Part shown: piece by piece, positions 1 to 8,988 of the stretch
Position numbering within the stretch: position 1 is the first letter of the stretch
Layout: the number at the start of each line of letters is the position of its first letter
Source: Bryobacterales bacterium
GTDB lineage: Bacteria; Acidobacteriota; Terriglobia; Bryobacterales; Bryobacteraceae
Reading direction: 5' to 3'
DNA: 64,000 nt
NCBI GenBank assembly: GCA_003170295.1
Contig: PNAJ01000094.1
Coordinates: 50,194 to 114,193, forward strand
Position numbers and translations under genes: made by a program
The notes under the pieces: model-generated
What the model saw: the letters and a program-made list of their open reading frames with translations, nothing else
Databases searched by the model: none
What the model was told of the DNA's origin: nothing

Positions 1-2539
1 CGTAGTTATAAGGCAGCCCCGTGGCGAGAGTCGTCACGCCTCCGAAGTTAATCTTGAACGGCAAACTATAAACGCCGCTCAACACAAACCGATGCCGCTG
101 ATCGAAAATCGCATTGGCTTTTTCAATCTTGCTAGGGAAATTCGGATCGTTCGGATTCTGGCTCGGGATGTCGGGATCGACATTGTCCAGCGTGTGCGAC
201 CACGTGTAGCTCCCGAGCATCGACAGTCGCCTCCCAAATCGATGCGTCAGGTTCACATCGAGCGCGTCGTAATACGCGAATCCATCGTTCACATCGCTCT
301 GGATCACCGAATAAGGCGGCTGCGGATTCGTCGCTGTGACCGTGTTGCAGGTCAGATTATTCTGCGCATACCACGCGATCCAGTAAGGTCGCGTGCAGTT
401 CGCCGCCTGCGCCGTACGGATCTGATTAGGCGCAGTGCGGATGAACGGCGACGGCGGATCGACGTCTAGAGGCCTGTTAATGCGCAACGTATGCGAGCCG
501 ACGTAATCCACGCTCAGCACCCACTTGCTCGCAATCTCCCTCTCGATCCCAAACGTCCATTGCTCCGAATAAGGATTTAGCAGCTTGTTCTGATAACCGA
601 TGAGTTCGCTGCCAGGAAACAACGAGCCGCCCGGACGAATATAGAGGCTCCGCAAAGGCGCCTGCGCGCCCGCCGGAAATGCAGGCAAAGGAGCAGCGGC
701 AACGCTCGACGGAAATCCCACCTGCCCGGGCGTCGCCGTATAATTGAAAACTCCTGTAGGCCCGGTCAGCGCCCAGTTCGCCGCCGAGTTATCGACGATC
801 TGAGAATCGTAAATCCCAAAACTGCCGCGAATCACCGTATTTTTCCACGTGTACGCAAAACCCGCGCGCGGCGCGAAATCCTTGTTCGAATCGGTGAACG
901 TCTGCCGTTCATAGCGCAATCCGAGGTTGATCGTAAGGTTCGGCCGGATCTTCCAATCGTCCTGAACGAACAGAGCCCACAACCAGTCGTCAACGGTATA
1001 GTTCGCGTTGCCATAACTCTGTGTATAGCTCCTCACGTTCGCGAGATTGCCAAGGTACGCCTGGCTCTCGCAAACCGAGAGCGCCTGCGTGCAGGTGTTG
1101 TAGATAAATTGTCCGAGGTAAATCGGACCTCCGAATTCCTTGCTGTTGCCGCCAGTATGCGCCAGAATGCCGCTGCCGCCGAACTTCACTTGATGCTGTC
1201 CCCACACCGCTGAAAGCGTGTCGTTCATCTCATATTGCCGATTCATCAGCAATGCCGATTGCGACGTGCCGGTCGTGAACGTTCCTCCCGTTGAGATCGG
1301 GACCTGATACTGCGTTCCATAAACCAGCGGATCGAATTCCGTGATCGGCGACGCCAGTTGAAATTGCAGCCGCAAGCTATTCAGGAGCGTTGGGCTCAGC
1401 ACCGCGGTTTCGCCGATTTCATTCGAGTATGTGCGGCGACGAAAAATCCGATCCACGGTCGGAAGGCTGTTTCCACCCACAATTCCATTAGGATTCGTAT
1501 CGGTGAAATTATCGTCATTTAAGCGCACGTCAAGGCTGTTTTTTGCGTTAATTTGGTCGTTTAAGCGCAGATAAGAAAGCCATCCACGGTACGATCCTTC
1601 AAAAACGCCTGGTGCAAGAGGCGAAATAATGGGCGACCCCTTCGTTTCGCGGCTGTTTTCCCCCGCAAGGAAGAAATGCATCTTCGAACCCAGCGGACCT
1701 GATAGCGACAAGGCGCTTTGACCCAATGAATCGTTAGTGATATCGTTTCCACTCGCCGCATTCGCCGTTGTAAAACCCGAAAGTGCAGCAGAGGTCGCCG
1801 CCGGACGCCACAATTCCAGAAATTCTCCATGAAACCGGCTTCCGCCCGACTTTGTAATGATGTTCACTGCGCTGCCTGTGCTCGCGCCATATTCGGCCGA
1901 AAACCCGTTGTTCAGGATTGTCATTTCCTCGACGGCTGCAAGTGGCAAATTGCTGAAAATAGTTTGCCTTCCCCAACTGTCGTTGCCGTTTGCGCCATCG
2001 ATTTCAAACCATGTCTGCCGCCGCCCGGCTCCGTTGGTAGTGAACATGTTTTCGTTCATAAAGACATCGCCCTGATTGATCGCCTGGCGATTGGCCGCAT
2101 TAAGCAGCGGCAAGTACGTGATCCTCCGGTTGAGCAGCGGAGTTTCCTCCATTTGTTGTGCATCCAGCCGATCGCCCACCTGCGGGCCTGCTGTCGCGGT
2201 TACGGTGACTTGCGTTTGTCCTCCCGCTGCGTTGAGTTGCAGATTGACCTCGACCGTTGTGCCGCCCGCGAGCGTGACAGTCGCCGGCTTCATTTCCGCG
2301 AAGCCCTGCTTGCTTGCGACGACATCGTACGTGCCGGCCGGCAATCCGGCGATCGAAAAATTTCCAGAGCCATCGGTTTGAGTGGTGCGCTTGACACTGT
2401 TGGTCACAGCGATTTGCACCATCGGCACAGCGGCATGTGTTTGATCGGTCACCTGGCCGCGAAGAATGGATGCATCAGGGGTTTGAAGCAGAAACGTCAA
2501 CAAAAGAAGGCTTAACACGATCAGTACACAGTAGCGCAT
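1..2539 (-). CDS. TonB-dependent receptor, Oar-like, 3' end cut by window edge
   Basis: About 846 codons read without a stop from an ATG at 2539 to the window edge. The protein opens with a hydrophobic signal segment (about residues 1-19), then a carboxypeptidase-regulatory-like Ig domain (about 22-100, with the usual GNFSIAGLPAGTYDV-type turn), then a plug region and an outer-membrane beta-barrel with repeated aromatic-rich strands. Family members sit in the outer membrane and import bulky substrates using TonB energy, or act as adhesins; the substrate cannot be told. The C-terminal barrel strands lie outside the window. Only 24 bp separate this start from that of the divergent gene at 2564. 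The N-terminal architecture matches the second receptor at 21193-24405. Confidence 0.9.
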   Translation of the reverse strand, partial: MRYCVLIVLSLLLLTFLLQTPDASILRGQVTDQTHAAVPMVQIAVTNSVKRTTQTDGSGNFSIAGLPAGTYDVVASKQGFAEMKPATVTLAGGTTVEVNLQLNAAGGQTQVTVTATAGPQVGDRLDAQQMEETPLLNRRITYLPLLNAANRQAINQGDVFMNENMFTTNGAGRRQTWFEIDGANGNDSWGRQTIFSNLPLAAVEEMTILNNGFSAEYGASTGSAVNIITKSGGSRFHGEFLELWRPAATSAALSGFTTANAASGNDITNDSLGQSALSLSGPLGSKMHFFLAGENSRETKGSPIISPLAPGVFEGSYRGWLSYLRLNDQINAKNSLDVRLNDDNFTDTNPNGIVGGNSLPTVDRIFRRRTYSNEIGETAVLSPTLLNSLRLQFQLASPITEFDPLVYGTQYQVPISTGGTFTTGTSQSALLMNRQYEMNDTLSAVWGQHQVKFGGSGILAHTGGNSKEFGGPIYLGQFIYNTCTQALSVCESQAYLGNLANVRSYTQSYGNANYTVDDWLWALFVQDDWKIRPNLTINLGLRYERQTFTDSNKDFAPRAGFAYTWKNTVIRGSFGIYDSQIVDNSAANWALTGPTGVFNYTATPGQVGFPSSVAAAPLPAFPAGAQAPLRSLYIRPGGSLFPGSELIGYQNKLLNPYSEQWTFGIEREIASKWVLSVDYVGSHTLRINRPLDVDPPSPFIRTAPNQIRTAQAANCTRPYWIAWYAQNNLTCNTVTATNPQPPYSVIQSDVNDGFAYYDALDVNLTHRFGRRLSMLGSYTWSHTLDNVDPDIPSQNPNDPNFPSKIEKANAIFDQRHRFVLSGVYSLPFKINFGGVTTLATGLPYNY

Positions 2540-2551
2540 TCGCGTCTGACG

Positions 2552-2557
2552 TACAAT
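2552..2557 (+). promoter_or_regulatory. Putative -10 box (TACAAT) of a leaderless transcript
   Basis: TACAAT ends 6 nt before the ATG at 2564, so transcription would start at or next to the start codon. No Shine-Dalgarno is visible. The spacing recurs at many first genes in this window; inferred, not demonstrated. Confidence 0.45.
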
Positions 2558-2563
2558 AGCGGC

Positions 2564-3661
2564 ATGATTACGGCCCGCCGCGAATTTCTCCGCAATGCTT
2601 TTGTTGCCGCGCTGATTCCGCAGGGTCTTGTTCGTGCCGCTGGGAAGGGGGGAATGCCGGGACCGTGGCCCGGGCGCGTGATTGCGGTCGAGCATGGGCA
2701 TGCTATCGACCAAGGCCTCTATCAAGCGGACGCGGTGAAGCAAATGATGACCCGCGGGATGACGGCGCTGACCGGCGCACCGGCATGGGCTGACGCTTGG
2801 CGCGCGTTGTTCCAAAAGGGCGATGTGGTAGGGATTAAAGTGAGTCCGGTCGGCGGCCCGCAGCTCTGTTCGGACGCGATCGTGCTTCGGCAGATTCTCG
2901 ATGGACTCGCGCAGGCCGGTGTCGGCGCGCGCGAGGTGGTCGTTTTCACCCGCTATGAAGATGAGCTTCTCGGCGTGGGCATCGACAAATGGATTCCGCT
3001 GGGCGTGCGCTGGACGACGGCATCGAAAGGCGGCTACAACGACACCCAGCTCGATATGGACGGCTACGACTCGGACCAGTTCATGGAGATGGCGCTGATC
3101 AAGCCGGGCGAGAATGCGAACGACGCGCACTTTCGCCGCTCCTATGTGGCCAAGGTAGTGACCCGCGACATCAACAAGTTCATCAACCTGGCGGTGCTGA
3201 AGCATCATCAATCGGCGGGCGTGACGATTTGCTTGAAGAATATGTCACATGGCATGGTGAACAACGTGAATCGCAGCCATATGACGCCGACGCAGAACGC
3301 GTGTGGCGTGTTCATACCGTCCGTGGTGAATCTGCCGGTGATGCGCCAGAAGGCGACGCTGCACATCTGCGACGGAGTGAAGGCATCGTTCCACGGGGGC
3401 CCGTACGCAAAACCCGCATATGTATGGGAACACAAAACGATGTACTTCGCGACGGACCCAGTGGCGCTGGACAAGACCGGCTGGAAGGCGATCGACGCCC
3501 AGCGCGCGAAGGCGGGCATGGCTCCGGTGGCGCTGTCGAAGCCGGACCAATTCAGCACGTTTCTCAACTGCCAGGTGGAGCATATCGAGTTCGCCGGGGC
3601 GCTGGGTCTCGGGGAGTTTGACGACGCGAAGATCGATGTGAAGCGCGTGAGTTTGGCGTGA
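2564..3661 (+). CDS. Tat-exported DUF362 domain protein
   Basis: 365 residues. The N-terminus carries a twin-arginine motif (RREFLRN, residues 5-11) followed by a hydrophobic stretch ending near residue 26, so export as a folded protein is likely. The body resembles the DUF362 family, seen as Asp-rich segments, a KNMSHG segment and conserved His/Cys positions; some relatives carry iron-sulfur clusters, but I see no ferredoxin-type Cys cluster here. The biochemical function is unknown. The gene stands alone, with a palindromic repeat following it. The ATG at 2564 is chosen because it gives the Tat signal directly and sits behind a TACAAT box. Confidence 0.8.
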   Translation: MITARREFLRNAFVAALIPQGLVRAAGKGGMPGPWPGRVIAVEHGHAIDQGLYQADAVKQMMTRGMTALTGAPAWADAWRALFQKGDVVGIKVSPVGGPQLCSDAIVLRQILDGLAQAGVGAREVVVFTRYEDELLGVGIDKWIPLGVRWTTASKGGYNDTQLDMDGYDSDQFMEMALIKPGENANDAHFRRSYVAKVVTRDINKFINLAVLKHHQSAGVTICLKNMSHGMVNNVNRSHMTPTQNACGVFIPSVVNLPVMRQKATLHICDGVKASFHGGPYAKPAYVWEHKTMYFATDPVALDKTGWKAIDAQRAKAGMAPVALSKPDQFSTFLNCQVEHIEFAGALGLGEFDDAKIDVKRVSLA

Positions 3662-3681
3662 GGGCTCCGGCGGGTGGGTAA

Positions 3682-3760
3682 CGATAGGGATGAAAACGAC
3701 GCTCGGAGAGCCGCCTCGAAAGGGCGGCTGCCGCCAGGATTGGCGGCCCCACAAGACTGC
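3682..3760 (+). repeat. Dispersed palindromic repeat, family A, copy 1
   Basis: A GATAGGGATGAAAACG lead is followed by two adjacent hairpins, GCCGCC...GGGCGGC and GCCGCC...GGCGGC, ending in CCCCACAAGA. The same block occurs at 5921-5998, 31878-31930 (inverted) and 56231-56279. It fills the 176-bp gap before the ppx-like gene. Confidence 0.8.
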
Positions 3761-3837
3761 AAGCCACGAGTGCTCGTGATCGCGGCGAGCGGGCGACCCA
3801 AGCGTTAGCGGGAGCCGGGCTGCGGTTATCCTGAAAG

Positions 3838-5367
3838 ATGCTTCGCTACGCCGCCGTTGACATTGGAAGTAACTCCACTCGCATGATTGCCGCCGAGGTG
3901 CCGGCGGGCGAGCAGCCTCGCGTGCTGCTGTCGGAACGCGTGGTGACGCGGCTTGGGGAAAGCGTGTTTCGCGACGGCCGCATCAGCGCGCAGGCCATGG
4001 AGGAAGTGGTGCGCGTTCTGACGCACATGGCGGACACATATAAAAAGCTGGAGATTGCCGGTGTGCGCGCGGTGGCTACCAGCGCTGTGCGAGATGCGTC
4101 GAACCAACTAGAGTTTCTGGCGCGCGCGTCGGCCGCGCTGGGAACCTCCGTCGAAATCGTTTCGGGTCGAGAAGAGGCGCGCCTGATTCATCGCGGTGTG
4201 ATGAGCCGGTGGCCGCAAGCGGGGAAGCGCGTGCTGATCGTCGACATCGGCGGAGGAAGCGCGGAGATCATCGCCGGTGAGGACGATCGCATGATGGATG
4301 CCATATCGAAACCACTAGGAGCGCTCCGCCTGCAGCAAATTTTTCTTCACGCCGATCCGCCCTCGCCGCGCGAATTGCACCAGATGGCGGAATTCGTCGA
4401 TCAAAAACTCTCCGCCGCGGTAGAGAAGATGGGCACGAAATGGGACCGCGTGATCGCAACGTCGGCTACGGCGGCCGCGGTGGTGTGCGCCGTGAATCGC
4501 GTAGCGCGCAATCGCCGCGATCAGGCCGACCGGCTGCGTGCATCGACGGCACAGATCCGCAAACTGTATCGCAGACTGTCCGAATCCGACCTCGCGGGAC
4601 GCCGGAAAATCGCCGGCATCGGACCAAGGCGCGCGGAGATCATCGTTGCCGGAGCGGGCACGCTGCTGCGTATTCTGGAGCGATTTCACGCGGCATCTGT
4701 TTACTATTGTTCGGCTGGAGTGCGCGACGGAATTCTTGCCGACATGGCGTCGCGCGGAGTGGGCGGCGAACTATCTCGCCTGGGGCGGGAACAACGGAAG
4801 GAGGTGGAGCGCGTCGCTTCACGATTCGGCGTGGTGTTGCCGCATGCGCGCAAAGTGGCCGGATTTTCGCAGACATTGTTCTCACGACTCGAACCTTTGC
4901 ATCAATTGCCGCTAGCCTACGGACGATTGCTGGATGCGGCGAGCTATTTTTGCGACACAGGCCACCACATCAACGACTCCGGGCATCACAAACACGCTTA
5001 CTACATCGTTTCGAACGTCGACTTCAGCGGCTTCACGAATCGCGAGCGCGTCTTCATTGCGACATTGTGCCGCTACCATCGCAAAGCGTTGCCGTCTGCC
5101 GCGCACGCCGAATATCAGATCCTGGCACCAGACGACAAGCGCGCATTGCTGCTGCTGATCCCGGTGCTTCGCCTGGCCGATAATCTCGACCGCAGTCGCG
5201 ATCAGGAGGTCGAGGTGGCCTCCTGCGATATTTCCACCAGCCTGGTGACGTTGAAACTCACCTCGCCCCGAGAGCCCGATCTGGCCGAGTGGGCCGCCGC
5301 ACGCGTCTCCGACGTATTTCGCGAAGTTTACGGACGAAGCCTTGCGGTCAACTACGAACGGCCATGA
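3838..5367 (+). CDS. Ppx/GppA-family phosphatase
   Basis: 509 residues. The first phosphate-binding motif (VDIGSNSTRM, about residues 7-16) and the second (IVDIGGGSAEI, about 133-143) place it in the ASKHA exopolyphosphatase / pppGpp phosphohydrolase family. The C-terminal third, with a TGHHINDSGHHKHAYY segment, matches the HD-like domain of long Ppx proteins. It probably hydrolyses polyphosphate and/or pppGpp in the cytoplasm; the two activities cannot be separated from sequence. Its TGA overlaps the ATG of the following acetyltransferase (ATGA), so the two are translationally coupled. A TATCCT box ends 5 nt before the start codon. Confidence 0.9.
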   Translation: MLRYAAVDIGSNSTRMIAAEVPAGEQPRVLLSERVVTRLGESVFRDGRISAQAMEEVVRVLTHMADTYKKLEIAGVRAVATSAVRDASNQLEFLARASAALGTSVEIVSGREEARLIHRGVMSRWPQAGKRVLIVDIGGGSAEIIAGEDDRMMDAISKPLGALRLQQIFLHADPPSPRELHQMAEFVDQKLSAAVEKMGTKWDRVIATSATAAAVVCAVNRVARNRRDQADRLRASTAQIRKLYRRLSESDLAGRRKIAGIGPRRAEIIVAGAGTLLRILERFHAASVYYCSAGVRDGILADMASRGVGGELSRLGREQRKEVERVASRFGVVLPHARKVAGFSQTLFSRLEPLHQLPLAYGRLLDAASYFCDTGHHINDSGHHKHAYYIVSNVDFSGFTNRERVFIATLCRYHRKALPSAAHAEYQILAPDDKRALLLLIPVLRLADNLDRSRDQEVEVASCDISTSLVTLKLTSPREPDLAEWAAARVSDVFREVYGRSLAVNYERP

Positions 5368-5816
5368 TCATTCGCCCGGCTTCGCTTGCGGATCTCGATG
5401 AGATTCGAGTTATGCTGCGCGAATACGCGGCATGGATCGAGGTCGATTTGCGCTTTCAGAATTTCGAGGAGGAACTGGCGGGGTTGCCGGGCGAGTATGC
5501 CGCGCAGCGCGGACGGCTGCTGATCGCGGAGGGTGCTGGGTGTGTTGCACTTCGGCCTCTTGACGAGGAAACGTGCGAGATGAAGCGGCTTTATGTGCGG
5601 CCGGATTATCGAGGATCGGGGTTGGGGCGTCGTTTAGTCGTGGCGATCATTGAAGAAGCGCGCGCGATTGGGTATCGGCGTATGAGGCTCGACACGATGC
5701 TGAAAATGGGTGGCGCGCAGAGGTTGTATGAATCGCTCGGGTTTCGCGATATTGCGGCGTATCGATACAATCCGGAGGCGGGAGCGCGGTTTTTGGAATT
5801 GGAGCTTTGGGGGTAG
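5364..5816 (+). CDS. GNAT family N-acetyltransferase
   Basis: 150 residues. The acetyl-CoA pyrophosphate loop VRPDYRGSGLGRRL is clear, followed by the usual GAQRLYESLGF motif. The ATG at 5364 is chosen because it gives a 4-bp overlap with the upstream stop and a normal GNAT N-terminus (MIIRPAS); an in-frame codon further upstream lies deep inside the ppx-like gene. The substrate is unknown. Coupling to ppx suggests shared expression, not necessarily a shared pathway. Confidence 0.9.
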   Translation: MIIRPASLADLDEIRVMLREYAAWIEVDLRFQNFEEELAGLPGEYAAQRGRLLIAEGAGCVALRPLDEETCEMKRLYVRPDYRGSGLGRRLVVAIIEEARAIGYRRMRLDTMLKMGGAQRLYESLGFRDIAAYRYNPEAGARFLELELWG

Positions 5817-5920
5817 GAGAGTGTCCCCCTTCCTGACGGTCGGGGTTCGGTTGGGGGGATCGCGATGGTCCCGAGGCGGCGACCGGCACGCACGAGTGTT
5901 CCCCTGCCCAGCGCCGGGGA

Positions 5921-5998
5921 AGCGATGGGGATGAAAACGCAACCGGAAGAGCCGCCTGAAGGCGGCTGCCGCCAAAATTGGCCGCCCCACAAGAGTGC
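5921..5998 (+). repeat. Dispersed palindromic repeat, family A, copy 2
   Basis: Same lead (GATGGGGATGAAAACG) and same paired GCCGCC/GGCGGC hairpins as copy 1, but the second hairpin is decayed (TTGGCCGCC). The rest of the 5817-6091 gap also holds a degenerate family D core at about 5825-5848 (TTCCTGACGGTCGGGGTTC) and a GGCTGAAGCC hairpin near 6044. No gene is seen in the gap. Confidence 0.75.
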
Positions 5999-6091
5999 CG
6001 GGTGCTGATGTTTTCGAGGTGTGCGGTGTCACACGGAGGCGGCGGCTGAAGCCGACGCTGCAAGCTGAAGCTCGCGCCACCCATCATCTAG

Positions 6092-6733
6092 CTACTGTTT
6101 CGTTTTTTCAAACGTTAGGATGTATTGAGATTTTGGAGTGTGGTCGCGTTTCGATAACAGGTGGAATCCATTGCGCTCGATCTCGGACGCTACTTCGTCG
6201 CGTTCGGCACGAATGTGGCCGGGGGTGGGGCTCGCGGATTTGTAGAAGTCGACGACCACCAGGTGGGCGCCGGGTTTCAGGGCATCCCGGATGGCCGCTA
6301 GCATTTTATCGGGATAGTCGAAGTGATGATAGACGTCGAGCGCTAGCGCGATGTCGACGGAATTCTGCGGCAGCTTGGGATCGGTCTCGGTGCCTAGGAT
6401 CAAGGTGACGTTCGGAATATGTTTCGTTTTTGCACGATCCAGAAAATCGGTTTGGATGTCTTCACCGAAGACCCGGCCAGAGGGTCCGACGGCTTCGCTG
6501 AGGAAAGGGAGCATATAGCCGGTTCCGGTGCCGATATCGGCAACCGTCATGCCGGGTTTGATTTGCATCGCCGCGACCAGCTCCGCTGGTTTCTGCTTGC
6601 CGTCGCGGTGTGGGTCGTCGAGGGTAGCCGCGATTTTGTCGCGACCCTCCTTCGTCTTATAGCTCTTGTTGGCGTTGTCGGCGACTTGCGCCCATGCGGT
6701 CACTGTCAGAATCAACACTGCAAAGATTTTCAT
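6092..6733 (-). CDS. Class I SAM-dependent methyltransferase with a signal peptide
   Basis: 213 residues. Residues 1-15 form a short Sec signal (MKIFAVLILTVTAWA) with Gln at the predicted mature N-terminus. The body is a Rossmann-fold methyltransferase with motif I VADIGTGTGYM, an acidic residue in the VFGEDIQ segment, and a DVYHHFDYPDKML post-motif typical of UbiE/COQ5-like enzymes. Export is odd because SAM is cytoplasmic; either the segment acts as a membrane anchor or the protein works without SAM. The ATG overlaps the stop of the homoserine dehydrogenase gene by 4 bp, so it is the last gene of a three-gene unit. The substrate is unknown. Confidence 0.85.
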   Translation of the reverse strand: MKIFAVLILTVTAWAQVADNANKSYKTKEGRDKIAATLDDPHRDGKQKPAELVAAMQIKPGMTVADIGTGTGYMLPFLSEAVGPSGRVFGEDIQTDFLDRAKTKHIPNVTLILGTETDPKLPQNSVDIALALDVYHHFDYPDKMLAAIRDALKPGAHLVVVDFYKSASPTPGHIRAERDEVASEIERNGFHLLSKRDHTPKSQYILTFEKTKQ

Positions 6734-8034
6734 AGGGGTAACTCCATCGGCATCGCCAGGGGCGGCTCGATCAGAAAATTTAATTCCAGCATACGCGAGA
6801 TCGCGGCGCGGACCGATTGCTCCGTCGCCGGTTCGACCGTGATGACGAACGGCAAGTCGCGCCAGTCGGCTTTCGGCAACTGCAACACCGCGTCGATCGA
6901 AATTCCTTCGGCAGCGAGCGCGGTGGCAAGCTGCGCGATGATCCCGGGGCGGTCCTGGACACGGAATCGCAGATAGTAGGACGATTTGCTCAGTGCGATC
7001 GGAACGGGTTTATACTCGCCGAGGCTCGCGTGCGCGAAGGGCGAAACGCGCTCCGGACTGCCGGAGCGGAGCTCGCGCGCGACGCGCATCAGATCGCTGA
7101 CCACGGCGACGCCGGTGGGATGGGGACCAGCGCCGCGGCCGTAATAAAACGTATCGGCGCCATATTGTCCGCTGACCCAAACGGCGTTGTAAGCGCCGCG
7201 AACGCTGGCCAGAATGGTCGATTGCGGTATGAGGGAAGGGCGCACGGAGAGGATCAGGCCCTGCGGCGTTTGACGCGCCGCGCAGATCAGGCGGATGGTG
7301 TGATGCAACTGGTGCGCGTATTCGAAATCGACGGGCGTGACGCGGCGGATGCCTTCCGTATAAATGTCGGCGGGGATGATTTTCTCGCCGAATGCGAGCG
7401 CCGTTAAGATGGCCAGCTTCGATCGCGCATCGAAGCCGTCGACGTCGGCGGATGGGTCGGCCTCGGCATAACCGAGGAGCTGCGCTTCGGCAAGTATGTC
7501 GTCGAACGATGCGCCGCGGGTTTCGATCTCCGTGAGAATGAAGTTGCAGGTGCCGTTGAGGATTCCGTAGAGCGTGTTGATGCGGTCGCCTGAAATTCCT
7601 TCGCGGAGGACCGCGTGAATGGGAATGCCTCCGGCTACGCTCGCCTCCATTGCCAGATTGATTCGCGCGCGGGTCGCGTTTGCCCACAACTCGGCTCCTG
7701 CGAGCGCCATCAGCTCCTTGTTCGCGGTGACGACGGATTTTCCATTCGCGATCGCGGCGTCGATGATCTCGCGCGCGATGGTGGTGCCGCCGATCAACTC
7801 GACGACGACATCTACATCGGGATGATTCACGACATCGTGCCAATTGGCGGTCTTCATTACGGAGTCGAGCGCGGCGGGCAGCTGCTTGTTCGCGATGCCG
7901 CGACTGCAAACGGCGGCGACGCGCAGCGGGAAGCCGAGCTTCGTTTCGATATGCGCGGCGTTCTCCGTCAGGATGGTCAACGTGCCTTCGCCGACGTTGC
8001 CGAGTCCGATAATGCCAATCTGTACTGGCTGCAT
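6730..8034 (-). CDS. hom: Homoserine dehydrogenase
   Basis: 434 residues from the ATG at 8034. The NAD(P)-binding motif GIIGLGNVGEGT is at the N-terminus, the homoserine dehydrogenase signature GILNGTCNFILTEI and the ADPSADVDGFDARSK catalytic segment are in the middle, and a C-terminal ACT domain (about 345-425) suggests feedback control, usually by threonine. It reduces aspartate semialdehyde to homoserine for Thr/Met synthesis. A TTG at 8046 would add four residues and overlap the upstream stop; 8034 fits the family N-terminus better. It is middle gene of a unit with a secreted hypothetical protein and a methyltransferase. Confidence 0.93.
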   Translation of the reverse strand: MQPVQIGIIGLGNVGEGTLTILTENAAHIETKLGFPLRVAAVCSRGIANKQLPAALDSVMKTANWHDVVNHPDVDVVVELIGGTTIAREIIDAAIANGKSVVTANKELMALAGAELWANATRARINLAMEASVAGGIPIHAVLREGISGDRINTLYGILNGTCNFILTEIETRGASFDDILAEAQLLGYAEADPSADVDGFDARSKLAILTALAFGEKIIPADIYTEGIRRVTPVDFEYAHQLHHTIRLICAARQTPQGLILSVRPSLIPQSTILASVRGAYNAVWVSGQYGADTFYYGRGAGPHPTGVAVVSDLMRVARELRSGSPERVSPFAHASLGEYKPVPIALSKSSYYLRFRVQDRPGIIAQLATALAAEGISIDAVLQLPKADWRDLPFVITVEPATEQSVRAAISRMLELNFLIEPPLAMPMELPL

Positions 8035-8042
8035 GTGATCTT

Positions 8043-8627
8043 TCAATGTACGACGAGGCGGAACTCGACCACCAGCACCAGGGCGTCGGGGGTGACGCGC
8101 ACCTCGGCTAAATCGAAAGACGCGAGATCCACTTTATAGGATGCGTTCTCGCGCGCGAGCTCGAGAATCTTTCGCGCCTGATCCTTCACATCGATCTTGA
8201 CATCCTTGGCGAAGCTCTGCGTGAGGGCGGCGCGGACGCGGCGGATATAGTACGAATCTTTCGTCGTCGTGATCTTCACGTCTTTGAATCCTATCGCGCC
8301 ATTTCGAACAATCGGCGCGGCGACGATGGTCAAATCGAACGAATCGCCGAGGCCGACGCAGCCGCCGAAAACATCGAAGGCGGTGCGTCCGCTGAAGCGC
8401 GCGCTGACGCGCAGGAGCCCGTTATCGGCGCCGATGCGCGGTTTTTCAAGGTATGCGAACTGGCACTTGGTCGCGGGGGTGCCGCGCACGTATTTGCGGC
8501 CGTCCTGCGTGAAGAGCTGCTCGGCGATGATTCGTTCCAGGGTGTCGAACCGCAGTTCGATCTCGGCCGCGAAACACGGCGCGGCGGCCACGAATGCGAG
8601 AACCATACCGGTGGCCTGAGCTCTCAT
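8043..8627 (-). CDS. Secreted hypothetical protein
   Basis: About 194 residues from the ATG at 8627. A signal peptide (MRAQATGMVLAFVAAAPCFA) is followed by a mostly beta-rich domain with no motif I recognise and two Cys in the mature protein. ATGs at 8642 and 8657 are also in frame, but 8627 gives the cleanest signal peptide. Its stop lies against the start region of the homoserine dehydrogenase gene, so the two are probably co-transcribed. The 23-nt gap to the divergent start at 8651 is too small for two ordinary promoters with leaders. Confidence 0.7.
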   Translation of the reverse strand: MRAQATGMVLAFVAAAPCFAAEIELRFDTLERIIAEQLFTQDGRKYVRGTPATKCQFAYLEKPRIGADNGLLRVSARFSGRTAFDVFGGCVGLGDSFDLTIVAAPIVRNGAIGFKDVKITTTKDSYYIRRVRAALTQSFAKDVKIDVKDQARKILELARENASYKVDLASFDLAEVRVTPDALVLVVEFRLVVH

Positions 8628-8650
8628 GCGCGTTTGTATCATTGTAAGTG

Positions 8651-8950
8651 ATGACACGAATTTTCCTTGCCCTCTTCATGGCTTTCGCGCAGCCGCCGGT
8701 GGTTCCTCCAGCGCCAGGCACGGCTCCCGACGTTCAGCTTCCCAATGGCAAATCGCAGAGGGAGGAGATGCTCAAGCTGGATCACAAGAAGAATCTGGAG
8801 GACGCCGCCACCATGGCGAAGCTGGCGCAAGAGGTGAGCGAGGATCTCGAAAAAGACGACCGGTACGTGATGTCGCTAAAGACGCTGAAGAAATTGGACG
8901 AAATCGAGAAGCTGGCGAAAGCGGTGCGAGGCAGGCTGAAACGATACTGA
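8651..8950 (+). CDS. Small secreted hypothetical protein
   Basis: 99 residues. A short signal peptide (MTRIFLALFMAFA) is followed by a Gln at the predicted mature N-terminus, a Pro-rich linker, and a charged helical C-terminal half (about residues 35-97, Lys/Glu/Leu-rich, coiled-coil-like). A GTG at 8648 is an alternative start. It lies directly upstream of pyrR with a 38-bp gap. Function unknown. Confidence 0.65.
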   Translation: MTRIFLALFMAFAQPPVVPPAPGTAPDVQLPNGKSQREEMLKLDHKKNLEDAATMAKLAQEVSEDLEKDDRYVMSLKTLKKLDEIEKLAKAVRGRLKRY

Positions 8951-8988
8951 CAGAATCGCCTGTGTTACCCTCAGAACGTTTACCCGCT

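Noticed and set aside
8626..8988. Upstream extension of pyrR
   Set aside because: The extension would overlap the small secreted protein and its sequence is Arg/Gly/Ser-rich without PyrR similarity; the ATG at 8989 gives a normal-length PyrR.
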